From: Azoarcus sp.
GTDB lineage: Bacteria; Pseudomonadota; Gammaproteobacteria; Burkholderiales; Rhodocyclaceae
Length of the DNA stretch: 8,012 nt
Direction of reading: 5' to 3'
NCBI GenBank assembly: GCA_023230755.1
Contig: JALNWS010000184.1
Coordinates: 1 to 8,012, forward strand
Below, one piece after another: positions 1-5,679 of the stretch. The translations under genes and the position numbers were made by a program. The stretch's first letter is position 1. Each line of letters opens with the position of its first letter. The notes under the pieces are model-generated. The model was not told where the DNA came from. It did not search any database and saw nothing but the letters and a program-made list of their open reading frames with translations.

Positions 1-585
1 AGTGACCATGATCAGGGTCATGCCTTCGGTGGCAAGCTGGCGCACCACGGCGAGCACTTCGCTGACCAGTTCAGGGTCGAGTGCCGAAGTGATCTCGTCA
101 CACAGCAGCACCTTGGGCTGCATCGCCAGCGCACGCGCTATTGCGACCCGTTGTTGCTGACCGCCTGAAAGCTGATCCGGGAAGCTGTCGAATTTCTCCG
201 AGAGCCCGACCTTGAGCATCATCTCCCGCGCAATGTCTTCCACTTCCTTCTTCGCCATGCCTTTGACCACGGTCGGTGCAAGCATGACGTTCTGACCGGC
301 GGTGAGATGCGGGAACAGGTTGAACTGCTGGAAGACCATGCCGACCTTCTGCCGCAGCGCGCGCATGTCGCCCTTGCCGTGGTGGAGCGCGGTGCCATCC
401 ACCACGAGTTCGCCCTTGTCGATGGTCTCCAGCCCGTTGATGGTACGCAACAGGGTGCTCTTGCCCGAGCCGCTGCGACCGATCAGGGCGATGACGTCGC
501 CCTGCGCGACCTCAAGGTCGATGCCCTTGAGGACATGGTTGCTGCCGAAGTGCTTGTGCAGGCCGGTGATCTTAACGAGCGACAT
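1..585 (-). CDS. Amino-acid-type ABC transporter ATP-binding protein (GlnQ-like), 3' end missing
   Basis: This is the ATPase of a polar-amino-acid (PAAT) ABC importer, which powers uptake at the cytoplasmic face of the inner membrane. The 195 residues present include the Walker A motif GRSGSGKST (36-44), a Q-loop (FQQFNLFP, about 85-92), the signature LSGGQQQR (139-146) and Walker B with catalytic Glu (LLCDEITSALD, 160-170; E164). The frame runs off the window at LIMVT, exactly where the H-loop His should follow, so roughly 45-50 residues of a usual 240-250 are missing. Walker B has Cys-Asp-Glu-Ile where most relatives have Phe-Asp-Glu-Pro; this is a tolerated variant and not a sign of inactivity. 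The start ATG at 585-583 overlaps the permease 2 stop by 14 nt, with GGAG about 10 nt upstream (596-599). Family assignment is very secure; the substrate cannot be read from this subunit. Confidence 0.96.
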   Translation of the reverse strand, partial: MSLVKITGLHKHFGSNHVLKGIDLEVAQGDVIALIGRSGSGKSTLLRTINGLETIDKGELVVDGTALHHGKGDMRALRQKVGMVFQQFNLFPHLTAGQNVMLAPTVVKGMAKKEVEDIAREMMLKVGLSEKFDSFPDQLSGGQQQRVAIARALAMQPKVLLCDEITSALDPELVSEVLAVVRQLATEGMTLIMVT

Positions 586-1225
586 GGAATTTCTTCTCCA
601 GGCTTTTTGCGTACAGCGAGAGCGGATAACAGAGGATGAAGTAGCCCACCGCGACCAGACCGAACACGAGGAAGGGCTGGAAGGTGGCGTTGGCGAGCAT
701 CGAGCCGGTCTTGGTCAGTTCGGTAAAGCCGATGATGGAAGTCACCGCCGTTCCCTTCACGACCTGAACCGAGAAACCCACCGTCGGCGCAATGGCGATG
801 CGCAATGCCTGCGGCAGCACGATGTAGCGCATCTGCTGCGGGTAGGTCAGGGCGAGGCTGGTCGAGGCTTCCCACTGCCCCTTTGGTACGGACTCCACGC
901 AACCGCGCCAGATCTCCGCAAGATAGGCGCTGGTAAACAGCGTGAGTCCGGTCGCGGCGGCAAACCAGGGTGAGATATCCACGCCCACGAGCGACAGCCC
1001 GAAGAACACGATGAAGAGCTGCATCAGCAGCGGTGTGCCCTGGAAAACCTCAATATAGGTTTTGGCTAGGGATTGCAGCAGGCGGTTGTGGGCGATGCGG
1101 GCAAACAGGACCACAAGGCCGACGCCGCCGCCGAGGATGAAGGCGATCAGGGACAGGCCGAGGGTCCATTTCCCGCCTTCGAGCAGATTGCGGACAATGT
1201 CCCAGGTGGAGAACTGGACGAACAT
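572..1225 (-). CDS. Amino-acid-type ABC transporter permease 2 (HisM/GlnP family)
   Basis: This is an inner-membrane permease subunit of the PAAT type (217 aa), which pairs with permease 1 to form the pore. Hydrophobic segments lie at about 21-42, 66-82, 88-104, 142-166 and 183-204. The family hallmark FQGTPLLMQLFIVFFGL is at 61-77. The EAA loop that docks the ATPase starts at E119 (EASTSLALT) and has Ala where the classical motif has Gly. An ATG far upstream is open in the same frame, but that extension only reads through permease 1 in another frame. The ATG at 1225-1223 is the real start: it forms TGATG with the permease 1 stop and has GGGAGG 8 nt upstream (1234-1239), inside the permease 1 gene. 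This implies translational coupling. The 3' end overlaps the ATPase gene by 14 nt. Confidence 0.95.
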   Translation of the reverse strand: MFVQFSTWDIVRNLLEGGKWTLGLSLIAFILGGGVGLVVLFARIAHNRLLQSLAKTYIEVFQGTPLLMQLFIVFFGLSLVGVDISPWFAAATGLTLFTSAYLAEIWRGCVESVPKGQWEASTSLALTYPQQMRYIVLPQALRIAIAPTVGFSVQVVKGTAVTSIIGFTELTKTGSMLANATFQPFLVFGLVAVGYFILCYPLSLYAKSLEKKFHVAR

Positions 1226-1893
1226 CAGCGTGGCCTCCCGACGACGAAGCGTTGCCCCAGTTGCATCAGCAGCTGGCGGATCAGCAGGGCCATGACGAAG
1301 TAGATGGCCGTGGTCACGAAGTAGGTTTCGAACGCACGGAAGCTGCGCGACTGGATGAAGTTGGCGGCGAAGGTCAGCTCTTCGGTGGCGATCTGCGAAC
1401 AGACGGCCGAGCCGAGCATGACGATGATCACCTGGCTCGTCAGCGCCGGCCAGACCTTGGCCAGAGCCGGGCGCAGCACCACATGCTTGAAGGTCTGAGC
1501 ACGTGTCATCGCCAGCGATTCTGCGGCTTCGATCTGGCCGCGGGGGGTGGCCTGGATGCCGGCACGAATGATCTCGGTTGAATAGGCGCCGAGGTTGATC
1601 ACCATTGCGAGCACTGCAGCCTGCCATTCGGTCATCTTGATACCGAGCGCAGGCAGGCCGAAGAAAATGAAGAACAGCTGAACGAGGAAAGGGGTGTTGC
1701 GGATCACTTCGACGTAAACACCGAAGAGTCGGTCGAACGGGGTGAGCTTCCATGCGCGACAGACCGCGCCAACGACGCCAAGGCCGATGCCGAGAATGGC
1801 GCCGACGGCCGTGAGGGCGAGGGTGAAGCCCGCGCCCGTCAGCAGCAGTCCTGTGTTGTCGAACACCGGGGTGAAATCGAATTGATATGCCAT
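1225..1893 (-). CDS. Amino-acid-type ABC transporter permease 1 (HisQ/GlnP family)
   Basis: This is the first inner-membrane permease of the importer (222 aa from the chosen start). Hydrophobic segments are at about 15-45, 69-84, 91-105, 150-168 and 190-210. The hallmark RNTPFLVQLFFIFFGLP is at 65-81. The ATPase-docking EAA loop begins at E122 (EAAESLAMT), with Ala replacing the usual Gly, as in permease 2. The start is placed at ATG 1893-1891 (MAYQFDF) because it gives the normal family N-terminus and has a GGAA element about 7 nt upstream. A longer in-frame start at 1944 would add 17 non-homologous residues read through the intergenic hairpin. It lies 74 nt downstream of the binding-protein gene and is coupled to permease 2 by TGATG. 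Having two different permeases implies a heterodimeric channel. Confidence 0.95.
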   Translation of the reverse strand: MAYQFDFTPVFDNTGLLLTGAGFTLALTAVGAILGIGLGVVGAVCRAWKLTPFDRLFGVYVEVIRNTPFLVQLFFIFFGLPALGIKMTEWQAAVLAMVINLGAYSTEIIRAGIQATPRGQIEAAESLAMTRAQTFKHVVLRPALAKVWPALTSQVIIVMLGSAVCSQIATEELTFAANFIQSRSFRAFETYFVTTAIYFVMALLIRQLLMQLGQRFVVGRPR

Positions 1894-1927
1894 CAAGGGG
1901 TTCCGAAGCAGCGGATCAGAAGGGTGC

Positions 1928-1952
1928 CCGGGGCGTTGCCACACCGCCCCGG
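1928..1952 (-). promoter_or_regulatory. Intergenic hairpin after the binding-protein gene
   Basis: A perfect 8-bp inverted repeat (CCGGGGCG at 1928-1935, CGCCCCGG at 1945-1952) with a 9-nt loop lies in the 74-nt gap between the binding-protein stop and permease 1. In the minus-strand transcript it has no following U-run, so it is unlikely to be a full terminator. In other ABC operons, such hairpins protect the upstream mRNA or cause partial termination, giving excess binding protein over membrane subunits. That role here is an inference. Confidence 0.55.
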
Positions 1953-1967
1953 CGCAGCTCAGGCTGC

Positions 1968-2774
1968 TTACAGATCCTTGGGCAGCGGGGCGTTCAGCCA
2001 GCGCTGGGCGATTTCATTGAGTGCGCCATCCTGCTTGGCCTTGGCAATGATCGCGTTCACCTTGGCCGTCAGCGCGGTCTCGCCCTTGGCGACGCCGACG
2101 TAACACGGTGAGTTCTTGATCAGGAACTTGGCGCTGAGACGGCGCAGCTTGGTCATGTCATTGACTGCAGCAGCCACCACGTTGCCGGTCGCAACGAACT
2201 GCACCTGGCCGGTGAGGTAGGCGGAGATGGTCGAGTTGTTGTCCTCGAAGCGTTTGATGGTCAGCGTGGCCGGCGCAATCTTGGTCAGTTCGAGGTCTTC
2301 CACCGAGCCGCGGGTTACGCCGATCGTCTTGCCGGCCAGCTCTTCTGCCTTGGCCAGCTTGATGTCTTCCGGCCCGAACACGCCATTGAAGAAGGGGGCG
2401 TAGGCGTCGCTGAAGTCGATCACCTTCTCGCGGTCGGGGTTCTTGCCCAGGCTGGAGATGACCAGATCGGCCTTGCCGGTGGTCAGGTAGGGGATGCGGT
2501 TGGTGCTGGTGACCGGAATCAGCTCGACCTTGACGCCGAGTTCCTTGCCGATCAGCCTGGCCATGTCGATATCGTAGCCACGGGGCTGGAGGTCGGTGCC
2601 CACACTGCCAAACGGCGGGAAGTCCTGCGGTACGGCGACGCGCAGGGTGCCGGCTTGCTGAACGCTGGCGAGCACATCGGCGCGTGCGTCGGTGGTGCCG
2701 ATCACGCTGGCAACAGCGACGCCGGCAACAAGACCGCACAGGCTGCGAAGGAAGGGACGGCGGCTGGACATCAT
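1968..2774 (-). CDS. Periplasmic solute-binding protein of a PAAT ABC transporter, with Tat-like signal
   Basis: This 268-aa extracytoplasmic binding protein captures the solute and delivers it to the two permeases. The N-terminus has a twin-arginine motif (SRRPFLR, 4-10), a modest hydrophobic stretch, and an ARA cleavage site with the mature protein probably starting at D33. The body matches SBP family 3: TLRVAVPQDFPPF (43-55), the RGYDIDMARLIGKELG lobe-1 motif, TSTNRIPYLTTGKADLVIS with candidate carboxylate-binding R93, and IDFSDAYAPFF. In lobe 2, the usual acidic residue that holds an amino acid's ammonium group appears replaced around ATGNVVAA (195-202). The ligand may therefore not be a standard amino acid. 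The ATG at 2774-2772 has AAGGAG 7 nt upstream (2782-2787); the adjacent second ATG is a weaker choice. It follows the regulator gene by 29 nt, too little for an obvious separate promoter. Confidence 0.94.
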   Translation of the reverse strand: MMSSRRPFLRSLCGLVAGVAVASVIGTTDARADVLASVQQAGTLRVAVPQDFPPFGSVGTDLQPRGYDIDMARLIGKELGVKVELIPVTSTNRIPYLTTGKADLVISSLGKNPDREKVIDFSDAYAPFFNGVFGPEDIKLAKAEELAGKTIGVTRGSVEDLELTKIAPATLTIKRFEDNNSTISAYLTGQVQFVATGNVVAAAVNDMTKLRRLSAKFLIKNSPCYVGVAKGETALTAKVNAIIAKAKQDGALNEIAQRWLNAPLPKDL

Positions 2775-2803
2775 GAGAACACTCCTTGAGATTGATGAAG
2801 GGA

Positions 2804-3481
2804 TCAGAAAGTGGGTGAATCAATGCCGACGCGGCGCGCGGCGGCGGTGAGGTGTACGCGCATCGCCGCAGCGGCAGCGGTGGCATCACCCATCGACATC
2901 GCGGCGATGATGCGGCGGTGTTCGTCGGCTGGCGCCCAGACCCCGGCGGGGTCCGAGAACGGCAGACGCAGTGAGTGGCCGATCTGTTCGCTGAACTGGT
3001 TTGCGATGCTCGCCAGGCCGGGGTTGCCGCACAGTTCGGCAAGCAGCAGGTGAAACTGCAGGTCCCAGTCGGCGGCCATCACCAGGTCGCAGGCTTTGAG
3101 CGCATGTTCCATGCCGGTTTGTATCGTCTCAAGCTGCGCCAGCCCTTTGTCATCGATATGGCGCGCGGCCAGGCTCGTCCAGGCGGGTTCAAGCGCCGCG
3201 CGCAACTCGATCAGGGCCTGAGGCGTCATGTTCGAGATGCCACGCGGCGGGTGTGCAGGGTCGGGGCGACTGCCTGCAGTGACGAACACGCCTTTGCCCG
3301 GTTGTGTGCGCACCAGCCCCAGCGCTTCGAGCGTGGAGATGGCTTCGCGCAGCGAGGCACGGCTGATCGACAGCTGCTCGGCCAGCTCGCGCTGCGAGGG
3401 CAGGGCGGAACCGTTGGGGAACTCCCTGTCGATGATGCGACGCTGAAGCGCCTGGGCGGCGAGGTTGGCAATGCTTGGCAT
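2804..3481 (-). CDS. GntR-family transcriptional regulator, FadR/FCD subgroup
   Basis: This is a 225-aa DNA-binding regulator. The winged helix-turn-helix spans about 5-70, with LPSQRELAEQLSISRASLREAISTLE and the wing PGKGVFV (61-67). The C-terminal all-helical FCD domain (about 85-218) shows the usual metal/ligand set: D140, H144 (WDLQFH), H188 (DEHRR) and H210 (MRVH). FCD regulators generally sense small carboxylates through a bound metal, so the inducer is probably a carboxylic or amino acid related to the transported solute. Length is normal. The start ATG has AGGA about 6 nt upstream (3488-3491). It is the first gene of the transporter operon and has a near-ideal FadR-type operator 18 nt before its start, so autorepression of the whole operon is the simplest reading. 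The exact ligand is unknown. Confidence 0.93.
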   Translation of the reverse strand: MPSIANLAAQALQRRIIDREFPNGSALPSQRELAEQLSISRASLREAISTLEALGLVRTQPGKGVFVTAGSRPDPAHPPRGISNMTPQALIELRAALEPAWTSLAARHIDDKGLAQLETIQTGMEHALKACDLVMAADWDLQFHLLLAELCGNPGLASIANQFSEQIGHSLRLPFSDPAGVWAPADEHRRIIAAMSMGDATAAAAAMRVHLTAAARRVGIDSPTF

Positions 3482-3499
3482 CGGGTGTCCTGAGTGTGA

Positions 3500-3528
3500 T
3501 GGCCTGACTGGTCGGACCAGTCAGGCCA
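3500..3528. promoter_or_regulatory. 29-bp perfect palindrome, probable GntR/FadR-type operator
   Basis: Two exact 14-bp arms (3500-3513 and 3515-3528) flank a single G at 3514. The centre reads TGGTCGGACCA, which fits the FadR-group operator pattern TNGTNNNACNA and closely resembles the E. coli FadR core TGGTC-N-GACCA. It lies 18 nt upstream of the GntR-type regulator's start codon and over the start point predicted from the sigma-54 promoter. No T-run follows it on either strand, which argues against a terminator. Binding by the adjacent regulator is an inference. Confidence 0.8.
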
Positions 3529-3534
3529 ATCCTT

Positions 3535-3551
3535 AGCAGGAGGCGTGCCAG
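3535..3551 (-). promoter_or_regulatory. Candidate sigma-54 (-24/-12) promoter for the regulator-transporter operon
   Basis: The minus strand reads CTGGCACGCCTCCTGCT. It matches the sigma-54 consensus YTGGCACGNNNNTTGCW at every fixed position except one T in the -12 box, and it keeps exactly 10 nt between the GG and GC dinucleotides. The predicted start is about 12 nt downstream (near 3525), inside the palindromic operator, leaving a leader of about 43 nt before the regulator ATG. No enhancer-binding-protein site could be recognised upstream. If real, it would tie the transporter to nitrogen or another enhancer-driven signal. Confidence 0.62.
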
Positions 3552-3644
3552 TTACGTGGGCCGCAATTCCCCGGGTGATTTTGGGGGCTGCGTCGAGCCC
3601 CGGGATGTTTTTCGATTGAGACTGCGCACTGACATGGGGATTGC

Positions 3645-3867
3645 GTGAACCCGTATGACCCGGTGTGGGGCGTCAGGTCGCTGCAGCAATCGCGTTCATC
3701 GCCTGATCCCCAGGATCAAGGCCGGCACGGTATGGGTGAACTGCCACAACATCCTCGACAACGCGATGCCCTTCGGCGGCTACAAGCAGTCCGGGATCGG
3801 GCGCGAGATGGGGCGTGCAGTGCTCGACATGTACACCGAATCCAAGTCGGTGATCATGGCGCTCTGA
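3645..3867 (+). pseudogene. Aldehyde dehydrogenase C-terminal remnant
   Basis: The stretch from 3694 to the TGA at 3865-3867 encodes the last ~57 residues of an NAD(P)-dependent aldehyde dehydrogenase. It includes HRLIPRIKAGTVWVN, then PFGGYKQSGIGREMG and a YTESKSV ending typical of the betaine-, phenylacetaldehyde- and other aryl-aldehyde dehydrogenase group. A complete enzyme has about 480-500 residues with a catalytic Cys and Glu; all of that is missing. Just upstream, another frame gives NPYDPVWGVRSLQQ (from 3648). This looks like the preceding N-x-x-PYG...VW...LQQ segment with an internal deletion and a frameshift near 3690. No ribosome-binding site or promoter was seen. It is best read as a deletion relic, not a functional gene. 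It is convergent with the chemoreceptor gene and may mark loss of an aldehyde-oxidising step. Confidence 0.85.
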
Positions 3868-3885
3868 CCAATCGGGTCATGGTGT

Positions 3886-3930
3886 TGCAGCCGGGATGGT
3901 CGCGGTTCTTTCTGCGGCCACCCGGCTGCA
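3886..3930. terminator. Hairpin between convergent genes, possible bidirectional terminator
   Basis: A perfect 10-bp stem (TGCAGCCGGG at 3886-3895, CCCGGCTGCA at 3921-3930) encloses a second stem (3897-3903 with 3914-3920, one G-U pair) and a 10-nt loop. It sits between the stop of the aldehyde dehydrogenase relic (3867) and the chemoreceptor stop (3937). On the plus strand it is followed by the weakly T-rich TCTTGTT; on the minus strand no T-run follows. It is probably a terminator for plus-strand transcription, or a 3'-end stabiliser for the chemoreceptor mRNA. Confidence 0.55.
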
Positions 3931-3936
3931 TCTTGT

Positions 3937-5580
3937 TCAGTCCTGCAGCAGTGCGGGCGTGAAACCAGCGCGGAAAACGCCCCATTGCCTGCCCTTGACC
4001 CTGATCGGCAGGGACAGGTCGCACAGTACCTCGCCGGTGTCGCGCACATAGGTCTGCAGCAGGGCATGCCCCGTGTTGCCGATGGCACGACGGCAGGTGG
4101 GGTCGTCGTAGATGCGCTTGTGCCGGCTGAAGGCGAGGTCGTGCTGCGGGTCGCCGTTGGGTTCGGCGGAGAAGCGGCGGTTGTGCACAGGCATGTAGCA
4201 GTTCATGTCGAAACCGCCGCAGAAGGCCACGCCTGGCACTTCGACCAGCATGCGTTCGTAGATGTCCTGCAAGTCCTTTTCCACCGCACGGTCGTAGCTG
4301 GTGTTGAATTTCGGCGGCTCGGAGCCCGGGATGCGTTGATAGCGTGTATCGAACACGTCGAGTGTGGCGGCGCGGGCCTCAAGAAAGGCTGCCGATTCAT
4401 CGCGGTATTTTTCGGCGATGTCGATCAGTTTGTCGTAGGCCGAGTCACTGATGCGGAACCGGGTCGACAGCGCGTGCAGCTCCTCCGTGTGATCGCGCAG
4501 TTCTTCCGATACTCGCTCCGATTCGAGCATCTGCGTGGAGACCTGTTCAGACAGCGCGGTGATCTCGCCGACCAGACCATGTACCGACACGTTGCTGTCG
4601 TGGATGTGGTGAATGGCGCCGGTAATGTCGAGCAGCTGTTCGCTCATGTGTTGCAGGTCGCCCACCATGGCGGCAAAGTTGGTTGAGGTGCGCTGCACGA
4701 CCTCGCGCGCGAGCCCGGCATCTTCGGTGATGCGACGGGTTTCGGCTTCGGTGCTGGAGACCAGTGCAAGCATCTTGTCCGAATTGCTCGTGATCACGCC
4801 GGTTGCGGATTTCACCTTCTCGGCCAGTTTGCGCACTTCGTCTGCAACCACCGCGAAACCGCGGCCGGCCTCACCCGCCCGGGCCGCTTCGATTGCCGCA
4901 TTGAGCGCGAGCAGATTGGTCTGGTCGGAGACGTCGTTGATCAGCAGGCCGATATCACGGATCTGCGCAGAATTCTGGCTGAGCTGGTCCACGGTGCTGG
5001 CAAAGGCCTGAACCATGTTGCTGACATTTCGAATGCGCTCGGTGACGTCGAGCAGTTCCTGCTGGCTGGCGCTGACTGCGGCGAGGTTGGCTGTGGTGGT
5101 GGTTTTTACCTCGTCGGCATTGGCCATCACGCTGTCGACCGCTGCGCCGGCCGTGCGGCTGGCAGCGAAGATGGAGGTCGCAAGTTCGCGCTGACGGCTT
5201 GCACTTGCGGCGGTGTGCTTGATGCGCTGATTCAGGTGTGCTGCGCTGACCGCAATGCCGGTACCGCTGCTGCGCAATTCGCCGATGGTCTGGCGCAGGC
5301 GGCGGACGAAGGCGTTGTTGCCTGCCGCTGACTGGCTGCCGATATCCGGGCGCTCGCCCTCCAGCGCCGGGCCCCTGTCCGTCGCTGTGCTCGGATGTGC
5401 GGGCTGACCCCGCATGGTGAGCATCAGCAGTGCCAGCGCGACACCGGCGGCGGCAAGTGATGCCGTTGCTGCTGTCGGCAGCATCGGCCACAGTGCATGC
5501 CACAACAGCAGCGCATTCGTGATCATCAGGCCGGCTGCAGGCAGCCAGCGGGTTCCGCCTCGCGGCGTCTTTGTTTCCAT
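3937..5580 (-). CDS. Methyl-accepting chemotaxis protein with C-terminal sensor-like domain
   Basis: This is a 547-aa chemoreceptor, which would signal through CheW/CheA to the flagellar motor. Two closely spaced membrane segments (about 12-33 and 37-56) form a hairpin with almost no periplasmic loop and no clear HAMP domain. A helical coiled-coil region leads to the highly conserved signalling tip at 207-253 (QTNLLALNAAIEAARAGEAG, then GFAVVADEVRKLAEK). The returning helix runs to about 378. A further domain of about 165 residues follows (380-547), with YMPVHNRRFS, RHKRIYDD, LLQTYVRDTGEV and PIRVKGRQWGVFR. It resembles the Cache-like C-terminal domain found in some proteobacterial receptors and has four cysteines (454, 461, 496, 520). 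It therefore probably senses a cytoplasmic signal. No CheR-binding pentapeptide is present at the C-terminus. AAGGAG (5587-5592) lies 6 nt before the ATG. The ligand is unknown. Confidence 0.94.
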   Translation of the reverse strand: METKTPRGGTRWLPAAGLMITNALLLWHALWPMLPTAATASLAAAGVALALLMLTMRGQPAHPSTATDRGPALEGERPDIGSQSAAGNNAFVRRLRQTIGELRSSGTGIAVSAAHLNQRIKHTAASASRQRELATSIFAASRTAGAAVDSVMANADEVKTTTTANLAAVSASQQELLDVTERIRNVSNMVQAFASTVDQLSQNSAQIRDIGLLINDVSDQTNLLALNAAIEAARAGEAGRGFAVVADEVRKLAEKVKSATGVITSNSDKMLALVSSTEAETRRITEDAGLAREVVQRTSTNFAAMVGDLQHMSEQLLDITGAIHHIHDSNVSVHGLVGEITALSEQVSTQMLESERVSEELRDHTEELHALSTRFRISDSAYDKLIDIAEKYRDESAAFLEARAATLDVFDTRYQRIPGSEPPKFNTSYDRAVEKDLQDIYERMLVEVPGVAFCGGFDMNCYMPVHNRRFSAEPNGDPQHDLAFSRHKRIYDDPTCRRAIGNTGHALLQTYVRDTGEVLCDLSLPIRVKGRQWGVFRAGFTPALLQD

Positions 5581-5651
5581 TGTTCGCTCCTTTGGTCGCC
5601 TGGCTGCGTCACTCAGGGTGGTAGACGTCGAATTCCACGGCGCTGCGGATC

Positions 5652-5679
5652 ATATCGGCAGGGGAGCGGGCTTGCTTCA
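5652..5679 (-). promoter_or_regulatory. Candidate sigma-28 (FliA) promoter for the chemoreceptor gene
   Basis: The minus strand has GCCGATAT at 5659-5652, which matches the sigma-28 -10 element GCCGATAA at 7 of 8 bases. A weaker TGAA -35 core (consensus TAAA) sits at 5679-5676, 16 nt upstream versus the usual 15. It lies 71-98 nt before the chemoreceptor start, and its -35 overlaps the Lrp gene's stop codon. Chemoreceptor genes are commonly FliA-dependent, which supports the call; the imperfect -35 and spacing keep it tentative. Confidence 0.45.

Noticed and set aside
1226..1753. N-terminal extension of permease 2 to a 393-codon frame
   Set aside because: The extra residues are Arg/Asp-rich and read permease 1 in the wrong frame. 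The ATG at 1225 has a good ribosome-binding site and TGATG coupling.
2158..3042. A 294-codon minus-strand frame across the binding-protein and regulator genes
   Set aside because: It is an out-of-frame shadow, low-complexity in Arg/Pro/Ser/Gln, and overlaps two well-supported genes on the same strand.
3500..3528. Reading the 29-bp palindrome as an intrinsic terminator
   Set aside because: There is no T-run on either side, and the core matches the FadR-group operator directly in front of a FadR-type gene.
3584..3612. GGGGCT/AGCCCC stem followed by five T residues, as a plus-strand terminator
   Set aside because: The stem is only 6 bp, the T-run begins 6 nt after it, and no plus-strand gene ends upstream of it. 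It may be chance in a GC-rich spacer.
3985..4686. A 233-codon plus-strand frame opposite the chemoreceptor gene
   Set aside because: It is antisense to the conserved chemoreceptor coding sequence, has no recognisable motif, and has no convincing ribosome-binding site.
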